Positions 50,320 to 60,792 of a stretch of 64,000 nucleotides of DNA are shown here, piece by piece. Both the position numbers and the translations under genes were made by a program. This DNA comes from Thermomonas sp. (GTDB taxonomy: Bacteria > Pseudomonadota > Gammaproteobacteria > Xanthomonadales > Xanthomonadaceae). Positions within the stretch are counted from its first letter, which is position 1. Each line of letters begins with the position of its first letter. Location of the stretch: the NCBI RefSeq assembly GCF_029945965.1, contig NZ_JAQSDO010000015.1, positions 995,952 to 1,059,951 on the forward strand, given 5' to 3'. A model generated the notes under the pieces. The model had not been told where the DNA came from, ran no database searches, and worked only from the letters and a program-made list of their open reading frames with translations.

Positions 50320-52181
50320 TGTCCTTACACCCCACCGTAGAACGCGTCACCAACCGCATCGCCGAACGCAGCAAACGACTGCGAGGCGATTACTTGGCAC
50401 GGATGGATGCCGCCAGCAAACACGGCCCGGCACGTCGTGAACTTTCCTGCGGCAACATCGCACATGGCTTCGCCGCGTCCGGCACGGACAAACACATGCT
50501 GCGCACCGGCAGCGGCGGCAACATCGGGATTGTCACTGCCTACAACGACATGCTGTCGGCGCACCAGCCGATGGAGCATTACCCGTCGCTGATCCGCATG
50601 GCTGCGCGCAATGCAGGTGGCAGTGCGCAGGTCGCCGGTGGTGTGCCGGCGATGTGCGATGGCGTCACCCAAGGTCGCGCCGGGATGGAGCTGTCGCTGT
50701 TCTCGCGCGACGTGATCGCGATGTCCACCGCGATCTCGCTATCGCACGAGATGTTCGATGCCGTGCTGTGCCTGGGCGTGTGCGACAAGATCGTGCCAGG
50801 ACTGCTGATCGGCGCACTCAGCTTCGGTCATTTGCCGGTGATCTTCGTGCCCGCCGGGCCGATGCCATCGGGTCTGCCGAACAAGCAGAAAGCCGAAGTC
50901 CGCCAACGTCATGCATTGGGCCAGGCCAGCCGCGATGATCTGCTTGACGCCGAAGCCGCGTCTTATCACAGCCCCGGTACCTGCACGTTTTATGGCACCG
51001 CCAATTCCAACCAGATGTTGATGGAGGTGATGGGCCTGCACATGCAGGGCAGCGCGTTCATCCCGCCAGGTACGCCGCTGCGCGATGCCCTGACCGTCGC
51101 GGCCGCCGAACAAGCGCTGCGCATCACCGCGCTTGGCAGCGACTACCGGCCGCTGGCCCGCACCATCGACGAAAAGGCCATCGTCAATGCAATGGTTGGT
51201 CTGGCCGCGACCGGCGGCTCCACCAATCATGCCCTGCACTTGGTCGCGATGGCCCGCGCCGCCGGTCTGCTGATCGACTGGGACGACCTGGACGAATTGT
51301 CCAGGGCCACGCCGCTGCTGGCGCGCGTGTATCCGAACGGCCCCGCCGACGTGAACCATTTCCACGCCGCGGGCGGCTTGGGTGTGGTGATCCGCGAACT
51401 GATCGATGCTGGCCTGCTGCATCCCGACATCGCTTGCGTGCATGGCGGCGACCTGCACCAGCAGGCGATGCAACCGGAACTGGATGGCATGTCACTGCGC
51501 TGGTCCGAACCGCCACTGCAGTCACTGGACACAGACGTGGTGCGCGGCGTCGCCGCACCGTTCGACAGCGAGGGCGGCCTGCACCGGCTTGCAGGCAACC
51601 TGGGCCGCGCAGTGGTCAAGATCTCTGCGGTCGCTACTGAATTCCGCAGTATTGAAGCACCCGCACGCATCTTCGAATCGCAGGATGCGTTGCTCGACGC
51701 GTTCAAGTCAGACAAGTTGCATGGCGATTTCGTTGCGGTCGTGCGTGGCCAGGGACCGCGCGCAAACGGTATGCCGGAATTGCACAAGCTCACCCCGACG
51801 CTGGCGGCATTGCAGGATCGCGGCCAACGCGTCGCCTTGCTGACCGATGGTCGGATGTCGGGCGCGTCCGGCAAGGTGCTGGCGGCAATCCATGTCACCC
51901 CCGAAGCAGCGGCTGCTGGTGCGTTGGCCAAGCTGTGCGAAGGCGACCTCATCCGCATCGACGCCGAAGCCGGCACGATGGATGCGCTCGTGGATGCGGG
52001 TGAATGGAACAGCCGCCCCCACGCACCCATCGCAGTCGCGGCCAATCACGTCGGCCATGGTCGCGAACTGTTCGGGATGCTGCGCCGTCAAGTGAGTCCG
52101 GCCGAACAAGGTGCATGCACCCTTTTTGTCGAAGAGGACAGCCTTGACGAAGGCACCGCAGAGGAGAGTGTGCGTGGGTGA
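50319..52181 (+). CDS. edd: 6-phosphogluconate dehydratase
   Basis: Edd makes 2-keto-3-deoxy-6-phosphogluconate (KDPG), the key step of the Entner-Doudoroff path. The 620-residue IlvD/EDD protein has its [4Fe-4S] cysteines in [33 protein letters not shown] and [35 protein letters not shown] marks the C-terminal domain. The ATG at 50319 is confirmed by the overlap with pgl; the frame is open further up. Overlaps glk by 8 bases. Confidence 0.97.
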   Translation: MSLHPTVERVTNRIAERSKRLRGDYLARMDAASKHGPARRELSCGNIAHGFAASGTDKHMLRTGSGGNIGIVTAYNDMLSAHQPMEHYPSLIRMAARNAGGSAQVAGGVPAMCDGVTQGRAGMELSLFSRDVIAMSTAISLSHEMFDAVLCLGVCDKIVPGLLIGALSFGHLPVIFVPAGPMPSGLPNKQKAEVRQRHALGQASRDDLLDAEAASYHSPGTCTFYGTANSNQMLMEVMGLHMQGSAFIPPGTPLRDALTVAAAEQALRITALGSDYRPLARTIDEKAIVNAMVGLAATGGSTNHALHLVAMARAAGLLIDWDDLDELSRATPLLARVYPNGPADVNHFHAAGGLGVVIRELIDAGLLHPDIACVHGGDLHQQAMQPELDGMSLRWSEPPLQSLDTDVVRGVAAPFDSEGGLHRLAGNLGRAVVKISAVATEFRSIEAPARIFESQDALLDAFKSDKLHGDFVAVVRGQGPRANGMPELHKLTPTLAALQDRGQRVALLTDGRMSGASGKVLAAIHVTPEAAAAGALAKLCEGDLIRIDAEAGTMDALVDAGEWNSRPHAPIAVAANHVGHGRELFGMLRRQVSPAEQGACTLFVEEDSLDEGTAEESVRG

Positions 52182-53187
52182 AAACTCGCTCGCGCTGGTT
52201 GGAGATATTGGCGGAACCAATGCGCGGTTCGCGCTGACCGACCTGGCCTCGCCGCGGGTTGAACTGCAACAGGCGCAGTCGCTGCGCAATGCCGACTTCG
52301 CCAGCATGCAACACGCGGTCGAGCACTACCTGGCCAGCACGGGTGCCAAGCCCGCACGTGCGGCGCTGGCGGTGGCCTGCCCGGTCGGCAGCGACGAGAT
52401 CCGGCTAACCAATCGCGCATGGTCGTTCAGCCGCAGCGAACTGCAGGCACGGCTGGACCTGTACGAACTGCGCATGATCAACGATTTCGGTGCGGTCGCC
52501 TGGGCGATCCCGACACTGGACCGCGAACACCTCACTACCTTGCACGGCGATCCGGTAGCGCCCTTGCGCGGGCCGATCACCGTGTTGGGGCCGGGTACCG
52601 GGCTCGGCGTGGCACTTCTCATCGGCTCACGGAAGCATGGCTGGCGCGCAGTCGAAACCGAAGGCGGCCACGTCAGCTTCGCGCCGATCGGCGATGAGGA
52701 GCGTGCAATTGCGCAATGGCTCACCGCCAAACATGGACGCACGTCGACCGAGCGCATGTTGTGCGGCACGGGCCTTTCGGAGATCGACGTGGTGTTGCGC
52801 GGTGCCAGTGCGGTGCAGCCGTCGCATGTGCCGGCTCCGGGTGAAACTTCGTTGCTGAATCCGCAGCTGCGCGAACCCCCGGAGATCGTGGCGGCCGCAC
52901 TCGAAGGCCATGACCTCGCTGCACGACGCACGCTTGCACGCTTCTGCGCGGTGCTTGGCAGCGTCGCCGGCGATTGCGCGTTGGTGCATGGCGCACACAC
53001 GGTAGTGATCGCCGGCGGCATCGTGCCAAGGTTCATCCCATTCCTGCGCAGCAGCGCGTTCCGCGAACGCTTCCTGGCCAAGGGGCGCATGGCGACCTTG
53101 CTTGAATCCGTGCCGATCCATGTGATCAACCACCCGAATCCCGGCCTGCTAGGCGCCGCCACCGCGCTGCGCGCCAGCGACCTCTGA
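52174..53187 (+). CDS. glk: Glucokinase (ROK-independent, Glk type)
   Basis: Glk phosphorylates glucose with ATP. The 337-residue protein starts [20 protein letters not shown], with the sugar-binding segments [15 protein letters not shown] and [15 protein letters not shown] and the [16 protein letters not shown] region. No ATG lies where the family starts; the GTG at 52174 is about six bases from AGGAGA and gives VGENSLAL. It overlaps edd by 8 bases. Glucose imported free (by the symporter nearby) needs it to enter the pathway. Confidence 0.93.
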   Translation: MGENSLALVGDIGGTNARFALTDLASPRVELQQAQSLRNADFASMQHAVEHYLASTGAKPARAALAVACPVGSDEIRLTNRAWSFSRSELQARLDLYELRMINDFGAVAWAIPTLDREHLTTLHGDPVAPLRGPITVLGPGTGLGVALLIGSRKHGWRAVETEGGHVSFAPIGDEERAIAQWLTAKHGRTSTERMLCGTGLSEIDVVLRGASAVQPSHVPAPGETSLLNPQLREPPEIVAAALEGHDLAARRTLARFCAVLGSVAGDCALVHGAHTVVIAGGIVPRFIPFLRSSAFRERFLAKGRMATLLESVPIHVINHPNPGLLGAATALRASDL

Positions 53188-53211
53188 GTTCAACCCTGTG
53201 AGTCAACACCC

Positions 53212-53871
53212 ATGAGTTCCGTCATGAGCGACACCCAAACCCGCAACGTACGCGTCGATGCAGTTTTCGCACTGGCGCCGGTGATTCCGGTACTGACGAT
53301 CATCAACCTCGACGATGCGCTGCCGCTGGCACGCGCACTCGCCAGCAATGGCCTACCGGTGCTCGAGATCACCTTGCGCACGTCTTGTGCGCTGGAAGCG
53401 ATTGCATTGATCACTCGCGAATTGCCGGGCGCCTGTGTCGGCGCAGGCACGGTTCTGTCCGGCAAGGACCTGGATGCCGTGGCCGCAGCAGGCGCGCGTT
53501 TCGCGATCTCGCCGGGTGCCACCGACACGCTCTACCGCGAAGCCGCGGCCAACCCGGTGCCATTGATTCCCGGTATTGCGACTGCCAGTGAACTGATGCG
53601 TGGCTTGGAACACGGATGGCAGCGCTTCAAGTTCTTCCCGGCCGAATCCAGCGGCGGCATCGCCGCCCTGCGTGGTCTGGGGAGTCCGTTCGCGAACGTG
53701 CGGTTCTGCCCGACTGGCGGTATCGATGTTGCCAAGGCGCCGGCCTACCTGGCACTGTCGAACGTCGCCTGTGTCGGTGGTTCGTGGATGGTCCCCGCCG
53801 CTGCGCTGGCCGCACGCGACTGGACACGAATCGGCGACCTCGCCCGCGAGGCATCGGCGCTGACGCGCTAA
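53212..53871 (+). CDS. eda: KDPG / 4-hydroxy-2-oxoglutarate aldolase
   Basis: Eda splits KDPG into pyruvate and glyceraldehyde-3-P, completing the Entner-Doudoroff path. The 219-residue class I aldolase has GLPVLEITLRTSCALEAIAL with the catalytic Glu, CVGAGTVLSGKDL and the Schiff-base lysine in QRFKFFPAESSGGI; PTGGIDVAKAPAYL binds the phosphate. Last gene of the operon. It is followed by a pair of REP-like palindromes. Confidence 0.96.
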   Translation: MSSVMSDTQTRNVRVDAVFALAPVIPVLTIINLDDALPLARALASNGLPVLEITLRTSCALEAIALITRELPGACVGAGTVLSGKDLDAVAAAGARFAISPGATDTLYREAAANPVPLIPGIATASELMRGLEHGWQRFKFFPAESSGGIAALRGLGSPFANVRFCPTGGIDVAKAPAYLALSNVACVGGSWMVPAAALAARDWTRIGDLAREASALTR

Positions 53872-53906
53872 ATCCCGCTTTAGTGCTCCGCGCCACGCCG
53901 TAAACC

Positions 53907-53960
53907 GTAGGTGTGGGGCTTGCCCCACACCCAAGAGCAGCGGGGCAAGCCCCGCTCTAC
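53907..53960. repeat. Inverted pair of GTAG-type REP elements
   Basis: GTAG-GTGTGGGG-CTTG-CCCCACAC (53907-53930) faces a second element that on the minus strand reads GTAG-AGCGGGGC-TTGCCCCGCT (down from 53960). Each is a short hairpin headed by GTAG, as in REP/SMAG elements of xanthomonads. They lie between convergent eda and the symporter gene and may also end transcription of both. Confidence 0.7.
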
Positions 53961-53973
53961 GAATAGAACGGGC

Positions 53974-55392
53974 TCAGTTGCTTGTCCTGAGGCCGATTTT
54001 GCCACCCATCATCCTGCTCAATACCACCGCAACCGCAATGGTCGACACCAAGGTGATGAACATCAGGTGCAAGTAGTGCAGCGGCGTCCATGCAAAGGTA
54101 AATACTGCGTATAGCGCGACACCGAACAGCAGCGCGATGCGCAATGCACGGACGTTCGCACCGCGGACGAAGATCGCCACGATGAACGCGGCCAGCACCG
54201 GCATCGAATACAAGCCGTTCAACTGTTGCAAGGTACCAATAATGCTCTTGGCATTCTGGTACAGCGGCACCAGCGCCAGCGACACCAGCATGAAGACCAC
54301 CTGCACGGTCTGGCCGATGCGCTTGCCGTCCGCCTTCGGATTCACCAGCGGCAGGTGCAGGTCGACCGTGTACAGCGCCGCCGCCGAGTTGAGGCCGGCG
54401 TTGTAGCTGGACAACACCGCACCTGTCATCGCCGCTGCAAACGCACCCGACAGCCATGGCGGCAGCACATCGCCGACCAGGCGGCCATAGGCGTCGTCGT
54501 TGATATCACCATACAATTTGAACGCGATGATTCCGGGCAGGATCACGATGAACGGTGTCAGGAACTTCAGCGCTGCTGCCGCGTAGATGCCCTTCTGCGC
54601 CTCGCGCACACTCTTCGCCGCCATCGCGCGCTGCGCGATCAGCATGTTGGTGCCCCAGTAGAAAATATGCGCGAAGACCATGCCGGTCAACAATGTCGGC
54701 CACGGGATATCCGAGTCCGGCCCACCCCATAACGTCAGGCGCTCGGCAGGAATGCCCGAGAAATCCCAGCCAATTCGCTCAAGCGCGAACCACGTGACGA
54801 GGCCTCCCATCACCAGCAACACGACGCCCATGTAGGTGTCGGAAATCGCGATCGCACGCAGCCCGCCAAGCGCGGCATAGGCCAGCCCTGCGAGTGCGAA
54901 CATCACTGAGATAGTGAGGATCGAAAGGTCTGGCTGGAACAGCGACTGCATGAAGCGCGCGCCGGTGTACAGCACCATCGGCAACAGGATGAACATGTAG
55001 CCCAGCAGGAACAGCACCGACACCGTGCGTCGCAGTCCGGCGCCACCCGGCATCCGCTTTTCAAGCAACTCGGTGGTGGTGGTGCAGTTGTATTTGTAAT
55101 ACATCGGCACCAGCACTTTTGCCAACACCAGCAGGCCGACTGCCGCGCCGAATTCCCACCACACCTGCAACAGATTCTGCGCGCCATTCATGCCGACGAT
55201 TTGTTCGGCGCTGATATTGGTCAGCAGCAGCGAACCGGCGATGAAGGGCCAACTCAGGTGCTTGCCAGCGAGGAAGAAGTCCTGCGCGCTATCGCCACTC
55301 TTGCCTTCGCGGCGATAGCGCCACCAGGTCGCCAGCGCGACCAGCAGGGTCAAGCCCAGGAATACCGCCAGTTGCAGCATATTGGTTTGCAT
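53974..55392 (-). CDS. Sodium:solute symporter (SSS family), probably glucose
   Basis: A 472-residue transporter with about 12-13 membrane helices. SAQDFFLAGKHLSWPFIAGS and TNISAEQIVGMNGAQ are the SSS-family (SglT-like) start. The Na+-linked helices carry LAYAALGGLRAIAISDTYMG, and later GAVLSSYNAGLNSAAALYTV. Members closest to this pattern carry glucose or galactose. Placed between the Entner-Doudoroff operon and a maltose-type receptor, glucose import is likely. Ends 100 bases past eda, facing it. Confidence 0.87.
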   Translation of the reverse strand: MQTNMLQLAVFLGLTLLVALATWWRYRREGKSGDSAQDFFLAGKHLSWPFIAGSLLLTNISAEQIVGMNGAQNLLQVWWEFGAAVGLLVLAKVLVPMYYKYNCTTTTELLEKRMPGGAGLRRTVSVLFLLGYMFILLPMVLYTGARFMQSLFQPDLSILTISVMFALAGLAYAALGGLRAIAISDTYMGVVLLVMGGLVTWFALERIGWDFSGIPAERLTLWGGPDSDIPWPTLLTGMVFAHIFYWGTNMLIAQRAMAAKSVREAQKGIYAAAALKFLTPFIVILPGIIAFKLYGDINDDAYGRLVGDVLPPWLSGAFAAAMTGAVLSSYNAGLNSAAALYTVDLHLPLVNPKADGKRIGQTVQVVFMLVSLALVPLYQNAKSIIGTLQQLNGLYSMPVLAAFIVAIFVRGANVRALRIALLFGVALYAVFTFAWTPLHYLHLMFITLVSTIAVAVVLSRMMGGKIGLRTSN

Positions 55393-55426
55393 CCACCTAC
55401 TCCACGCATAGCTAAGGACAAAAAAA

Positions 55427-55454
55427 GCCCCTGCCTGGGAGGACAGGCAGGGGC
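55427..55454 (-). terminator. Rho-independent terminator of the TonB receptor gene
   Basis: On the minus strand, GCCCCTGCCTG and CAGGCAGGGGC form an 11-bp stem with a 6-base loop, followed by a run of seven T's broken only at its end. It lies about 45 bases past the receptor stop and just before the symporter's promoter. Confidence 0.9.
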
Positions 55455-55499
55455 AGGGGTCACATCAATGCATCGTTCGCTACGACTAATTCACAACAG

Positions 55500-58277
55500 T
55501 CAAAACTTGTAGCTCACGCCCAGCAGGACCGTGCGGCCCCACTTGATATTCTCCAGCGGGCGATCCTTGGTACCCGCATACGTACGGTAGGAGGAATCGG
55601 TCAGGTTGCTGACCTGCAACTGCAAGCCCAAACCTTTCCAGCTGCCCTCTCCGAAGCTGTAACCGATTTGCGCATCGGTCTGGTTCTCACCCACTACGTA
55701 ACGCAGGGTGCGGGCACCATCGAAGTTGCCGATCTCGCCGATGAAATCAGAACGCCGGCGGTTGTTGATGCGCGCTTCGAAGCCATTGCGCTCGTAGTAG
55801 GCGGTGAAGTTGTAGACGCTCTTGGACAGGCCCGGCAACGAGATATCACCGCCGCCCACGCTGGACGCGCTTTCCGGATCACGGATCTTGATGTTGCTGT
55901 CGGTGAAGCTGGCGCTGGCGACGATACCGAATCCATCCAGCGCCTGCCACCACAGGTTGAACGGAAGCGATGCAGTCAGCTCCAGGCCCTGCAACTTGCC
56001 ACCTTGGCCGTTGTATGGCGCGGTGTAGTTGCCGGTGGTCTGCGGTGGGGTGGTGATACCCGGCGGCAGCACATAGCCCTGCAGCAGATTGGTGAAGTCG
56101 TAACCATCGCGGGTCTGGGTATAGATATAACTGGTCAGGTCCTTGTAGAACACCGCTGCGGCGACATACGCCTTGGTACCGAAATACTTCTCGTAGGAAA
56201 TATCCAGTGCATTGGCCTTCCACGGATCAAGCATCGGGTTGCCGCCACCCGCACCCGGCACCGGGATCGGCTTGCTGGTGTCGACACCAAATTCAAGCGA
56301 GGAACGCAACTGATCCACGCGCGGCCGTGCAACCTGCTTGGCCAGCGCGAAGCGCAGTGTCTGGTCATTACTGAGCGAGAACGCCAGGTTCAGGCTGGGC
56401 AGCACGTCCGTGTACTTCTTGCCAAGGTTGATCGGCTGGACTTCCTGGCCGGCTGGCCGCGAACCATCCCAGTAGTTGGACGCCGAGGACTGGTCAACAC
56501 TCTGGATCTGGAAGCCGATATTGCCGCGCACTGGCACCGAGCCCCAATCGGTATCGATGTTGGCGCGCAGGTAACCGGTGGTGATCTTCTCATCGACCGT
56601 CCAGGCCTTCGGAATCAGGTAGTTCAGGTTCTCGACCGGATTGAAGGTCATGTACTTGGCCACCGCGCCAGGCACATTCCACGACGGAATCATCCCGACG
56701 CCGGCGAAGCCAAGGTCGACCAGCCCGTACTGGAATTCAGAACCAATGGCGGTGTCGCCCTGCGCACCGACATTGATATTTCCTTCCGGCTGGCGCTTGG
56801 CCTTGCTGCGGTCGGCATAGTTAAGGCCAACGTCGATGTCGGACAGCCAAGCCATGCCTTCAGGTGCCGGGAAAGTGGCACCCAGCCGGACACTGGTCAT
56901 TTCATCCGCGACCCGCGGGGTCTTGCCATAGCCGGATCCGTAAATCGTCCCGCGCAGGAGCAGCTTGCTTGCATCGGAATAATCACGACCCGGATTGAGT
57001 TGCGAGAACCCACCGCTGGAGTACATCAGGTTTAGCGTATCCAACTGCGGTGCTGGAGTCAGCTGGGTATTGTTCTCAAGGCTCAGCTCGTTGCGATCCG
57101 CCTTGGACCAGCTGACATCGGCCACGAGCTTTGCACGGCCCACGAAGTATTCATTCTTCCAGGCGAGTGAGTTGATCGTGTCCTTGCGCTTGTTGTACAT
57201 GCCGCGCACCAGCGGATACAGGTTCGCTGCTGTGCCACCAGTAAAGGTGTTGTTGCTGTTGACCTGCGTATTGGTGACGTTGATCCGGCCGTAACCACCG
57301 TTGTAGTCGCCGAGGTTGACCTCGAACTGGTTGGCGGTCGATTCCTGTTTGTCTTCTGAATGGAAGGCATCAATCGTGCTGATCCAGGCATCTGACGGAC
57401 GGAACTCCAGCGAACCCATGATGCCATCGCGCTTGGTGTAGCCAGTGCGGCGAAGGGCCTTGATGCCGTCCGAGTAGAACGTCCCGGCCGCTACGCCCGG
57501 GCGCCAGCCATTGCCGATCTGCTGCCATGGTTCGTACAGGCCGACCTGGTTTTCCTGGATCGGCGTATCCGAATGCGAGTAGCCGATCGAGTAGCCGACC
57601 TTGCGGTCTGCAGACTGGCCGATATAGCTCAGGTTGAAGCGGTTGCCATTGGCATCGGCATTCGCCGCCGATCCCAGCGAATTGCGCGATAGGCGGCCAC
57701 TGAGTGCGACCACCGGCTTGTCGTAATCCAGCGGACGCACGGTGCGCATGTCCAGCGTGCCCGACAGGCCCTGCCCGATAAGTGCGGCATCCGGGGTCTT
57801 GTAGACAGTGACGCCAGCCATCAACTCGGACGGGTACTGATCGAACTCGACGCTGCGGTTGTCGCCGGTGCTGACCAGTTCGCGGCCGTTGAGCAAGGTT
57901 GTCGCGAAGTCGGGCGACAGACCACGCACGCTGATCACCTGGGCGCGACCGGCAACGCGTTGTGCAGCCAGTCCCGGCAGGCGCGCAATGGATTCGGCGA
58001 TGCTGATATCGGGCAATTTGCCGATGTCTTCGGCAGATACCGCCTCGACGATCGAGGTCGCGTTCTTCTTGGTATCGATGGCGCGCTCGATGCCGCCGCG
58101 GATACCTGTCACCACCACCTTGTCCAGGTTCTTGACAGCTTCCGCCTTCTTCTTCGCAGCCGCAGCCTGCTCGGCCTTGTCGGTGGTTGGCGCGGTCTGC
58201 GCATGCGCCTGGGCCATCAACATCATCGTCGCCGAGGCCAGCGCCACGCTCAACAGGTTCCGCTTCAAATGCACCAT
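55500..58277 (-). CDS. TonB-dependent receptor, maltose/maltodextrin type (MalA-like)
   Basis: A 925-residue outer-membrane receptor. Its signal peptide ends near MAQAHAQ, then the TonB-box zone, a plug (VVVTGIRGGIERAIDTKKNA, ISVRGLSPDFATTLLNGREL) and a long barrel ending in WGRTVLLGVSYKF. The large barrel and the VTGIRGxxxxA start are typical of xanthomonad and caulobacter sugar receptors. With the GH97 and GH13 alpha-glucosidases behind it, maltose or malto-oligosaccharides are the likely cargo. Its promoter region has an operator-like palindrome at 58409-58422. Confidence 0.88.
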   Translation of the reverse strand: MVHLKRNLLSVALASATMMLMAQAHAQTAPTTDKAEQAAAAKKKAEAVKNLDKVVVTGIRGGIERAIDTKKNATSIVEAVSAEDIGKLPDISIAESIARLPGLAAQRVAGRAQVISVRGLSPDFATTLLNGRELVSTGDNRSVEFDQYPSELMAGVTVYKTPDAALIGQGLSGTLDMRTVRPLDYDKPVVALSGRLSRNSLGSAANADANGNRFNLSYIGQSADRKVGYSIGYSHSDTPIQENQVGLYEPWQQIGNGWRPGVAAGTFYSDGIKALRRTGYTKRDGIMGSLEFRPSDAWISTIDAFHSEDKQESTANQFEVNLGDYNGGYGRINVTNTQVNSNNTFTGGTAANLYPLVRGMYNKRKDTINSLAWKNEYFVGRAKLVADVSWSKADRNELSLENNTQLTPAPQLDTLNLMYSSGGFSQLNPGRDYSDASKLLLRGTIYGSGYGKTPRVADEMTSVRLGATFPAPEGMAWLSDIDVGLNYADRSKAKRQPEGNINVGAQGDTAIGSEFQYGLVDLGFAGVGMIPSWNVPGAVAKYMTFNPVENLNYLIPKAWTVDEKITTGYLRANIDTDWGSVPVRGNIGFQIQSVDQSSASNYWDGSRPAGQEVQPINLGKKYTDVLPSLNLAFSLSNDQTLRFALAKQVARPRVDQLRSSLEFGVDTSKPIPVPGAGGGNPMLDPWKANALDISYEKYFGTKAYVAAAVFYKDLTSYIYTQTRDGYDFTNLLQGYVLPPGITTPPQTTGNYTAPYNGQGGKLQGLELTASLPFNLWWQALDGFGIVASASFTDSNIKIRDPESASSVGGGDISLPGLSKSVYNFTAYYERNGFEARINNRRRSDFIGEIGNFDGARTLRYVVGENQTDAQIGYSFGEGSWKGLGLQLQVSNLTDSSYRTYAGTKDRPLENIKWGRTVLLGVSYKF

Positions 58278-58709
58278 TTTCCCCTCCAGGAATGGTTAGG
58301 TGGTCGGAAGGTGATTGCCTTCCGCTCCATCGCAAGTGCATGCACCGTGTGCAGCCATCATGCGAACGCAGACGATGGTAGTCGCGGACTCTCGCCGCAT
58401 GGGATGCCTGCATACGTATTCATGACAATTTCGTTAATGACACTCCAAAAACCCCGCCAACACTCACTCTCATGAATGTCGCCAGGTGCAGGAAACAGGC
58501 GTGGTCAGGCCGAGACCGCACATCCGCATTGAAATGCGGCGGCGCACAATGTCTCTCGGATGTCCCACATCGAATCAAGCATCGCAGCACGCGCCACGGC
58601 GCTGAAGGTGTCTCTACATATGATCAGCATTACTCAACAACAACAGCACGCACATGTGATGCGGCACAAGCAGAACAGTTACTGACGCTGCGCGAACCAC
58701 TGACACAAC
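58278..58709. other. Promoter region of the TonB receptor
   Basis: No gene is seen in this 430-base gap between the receptor and the GH97 gene, both on the minus strand. It holds the operator-like palindrome at 58409-58422 and an A+T-rich patch (TGACAATTTCGTTAATGACA) near 58430. The receptor leader is long (about 130 bases from the operator to the ATG). I see no terminator for the GH97 gene. Confidence 0.55.
58409..58422 (-). promoter_or_regulatory. LacI-type operator candidate upstream of the TonB receptor
   Basis: On the minus strand TGAATACGTATGCA, an imperfect palindrome centred on ACGT. It matches TGAATACGTTTACA at 62488-62501 at 12 of 14 positions. LacI/GalR-family sugar regulators bind sites of this form (centre CG, arms TGnnA..T). 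Two sugar-gene promoters share it, but no regulator gene is visible. Confidence 0.55.
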
Positions 58710-60743
58710 TCAGTGCTCCAATGGCACGAACCGGATCGCCTGCCCACCTCCCCCGGCCAGCCAAAGATCGAGCACATCCTTGCGGGTGACCTCGCGTGTT
58801 TCGCGCTTGAACCGGAAGCGCGCATCGCCATGCCAGTCGGCACCTTCGCCGTCACGGTAGATCTCGGCGCGATAACGCGTGCCGGCATCCAGGAAATCCA
58901 GCGGCACCTTGAGCGTGCGCGGGTTGCGGTCGCTCATCGCGCCAAGGAACCATTGCGCGCTGTTGCGATCCTTGCGCGCGATGGTGACGAACTCGCCCAC
59001 TTCGCCATTGAGCACGCGGGTGTCGAACCAGTCGGTCGGTACGTCCTTGATGAACTGGAACGCATCCAGGTGCTGGGCGTAATGCTCGGGCAGGTCTGCT
59101 GCCATCTGGATCGGGCTGTACAAGGTCACGTAGAGCGCCAGCTGGCGCGCAAGCGTGCTCTGGATTTCCTTGCCGCCTCGACCGGTGAGACTAAGCACGC
59201 CGGGCGTGTAATCCATCGGGCCCGCAAGCATGCGGGTGAATACCAGGTTGATCTCATGTTCCGGCGGGTTGGGCGGATCGCCCCAGGCGTTGTATTCCAT
59301 CCCACGCGCACCTTCGCGTGAGACCCAGTTCGGGTACGTCCGGCGCAGCCCGGTGTCCTTGATCGGCTCATGTGGATTGATCGCGATGTGGCGCTTGGCG
59401 GCTTCCTGCACGACATGCAGGTGATGGTTGCTCATCCATTGACCGTCGTGCCATTCGCGGGTCACCGGACCATCCGGACTGTCTTGCCGTTCGATCTGGC
59501 CAGCGTCACAGACGTAGCCGCTCTTGACCACGTCGATGCCCAGGCGCTGATCCAGGTCCAGCGCTTCGGCCAGCTGGCGTTCGTAATGACTGACCGCGCA
59601 TCCGGTTTCGTGGTGACCAATCAGGTGCACGCCTTTCGATGCCGCATATTTCGAAAGTGCTTCGATGTCGAAGTCCGGGGTCGCCTTGCGGAAATCGAAG
59701 CCCCAGCCATTGGCGAACCAGTCGCCATCCCAGCCGACGTTCCAGCCTTCCACCAGCACGCCGCGAAAGCCATTGGCGGCGGCGAAGTCGATGTAGCGTT
59801 TGGTGTTTTCAGTGGTCGCGCCATGTTTGGTTCCGGTTGCCCAGGATTGGGTGTCCAGGTGCAGCGACCACCACACGCCCACGTATTTCGCCGGCTTGAA
59901 CCAGCTCACGTCGCCCAGCTTGTTGGGTTCGTTGAGGTTGAGGATCAGGCTGGATTCCACCAGTCCGCCAGCACTCTCGCTGATCTGGATCGTTCGCCAC
60001 GGCGTCTTGAACGGTGTGCTGACAACCACGCTCGCGCCCTGCACACCACCAGGTGACAGGTGTGCACGCAGGCGCTGGCCATCGCTGCGGCGCAGCCACA
60101 TGCCGGCGTAATCGACCAAGGCCGCTTCATGGATCGACAGATGCAGGCCATCGGCGGTACGCATGGTAATCGGCGTATGTGCCTGCGACACCTCCACCAG
60201 CGGCGTGTGGTTGTACAGGTACTCGTAGCGGTTCCATTCGCCAGCCGGGATCCACCATGCAATCGCCGGCCGCACGATCGCGAATTCGGTGAACTCGTCC
60301 TCGATCTCGGCGCGCTGCAAAGCAGTCTGCTGCGGTACTTCATAACGAAAGCCGAGGCCATCGTCATATACGCGGAACACCACGTCGAAGCGACGATGGT
60401 CGCGGTCGGTCTCGACCAATGTCGTGCGCAATTCGTTGTAGTGGTTGCGGATGAAGCGACGCTCGCCCCAAGGCTGTTCCCAGGTCTCGTCGAAGCTGCT
60501 GCTTGCCTGCGCGTCGAGCTTGAGGTTGCGCAGCAGTTCGCGACCGTTGCGCAGCTGGATGCCCAGGCGCGAATCGTCGATGACGGGTTTCCCGTCGCGC
60601 AGTACGCGATAGGCCAGGCGTCCTTCGCCATTGATGTCGAGTTGCACGACGTTGCGGCCATCCGGTGAGGCCACCTGCGCCAGCTGCCCGGCATGCGCGA
60701 ACAAGGGCAGTGCTGCCAGCAGCGCAAGCATCAGTCGCATCAT
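58710..60743 (-). CDS. GH97 glycoside hydrolase (alpha-glucosidase, SusB-like)
   Basis: A 677-residue enzyme with a signal peptide (LMLALLAALPLFAHA), so it acts in the periplasm. The family parts are a beta-sandwich (SPDGRNVVQLDINGEGRLAY), a TIM barrel (WWSLHLDTQSWA, FRGVLVEGWNVGWDGDWF) and the catalytic region INPHEPIKDTGLRRTYPNWV and EGARGMEYNAWG. Known relatives free glucose from maltose and longer chains. The double ATG (60743/60740) follows AAGGGGACAGAGA; a longer open frame from 61010 is not used. It is 49 bases downstream of the GH13 gene, same operon. Confidence 0.9.
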   Translation of the reverse strand: MMRLMLALLAALPLFAHAGQLAQVASPDGRNVVQLDINGEGRLAYRVLRDGKPVIDDSRLGIQLRNGRELLRNLKLDAQASSSFDETWEQPWGERRFIRNHYNELRTTLVETDRDHRRFDVVFRVYDDGLGFRYEVPQQTALQRAEIEDEFTEFAIVRPAIAWWIPAGEWNRYEYLYNHTPLVEVSQAHTPITMRTADGLHLSIHEAALVDYAGMWLRRSDGQRLRAHLSPGGVQGASVVVSTPFKTPWRTIQISESAGGLVESSLILNLNEPNKLGDVSWFKPAKYVGVWWSLHLDTQSWATGTKHGATTENTKRYIDFAAANGFRGVLVEGWNVGWDGDWFANGWGFDFRKATPDFDIEALSKYAASKGVHLIGHHETGCAVSHYERQLAEALDLDQRLGIDVVKSGYVCDAGQIERQDSPDGPVTREWHDGQWMSNHHLHVVQEAAKRHIAINPHEPIKDTGLRRTYPNWVSREGARGMEYNAWGDPPNPPEHEINLVFTRMLAGPMDYTPGVLSLTGRGGKEIQSTLARQLALYVTLYSPIQMAADLPEHYAQHLDAFQFIKDVPTDWFDTRVLNGEVGEFVTIARKDRNSAQWFLGAMSDRNPRTLKVPLDFLDAGTRYRAEIYRDGEGADWHGDARFRFKRETREVTRKDVLDLWLAGGGGQAIRFVPLEH

Positions 60744-60792
60744 TCTCTGTCCCCTTGATGGTTCACAAGCATCGCCAACCCACCTTGGCCTT

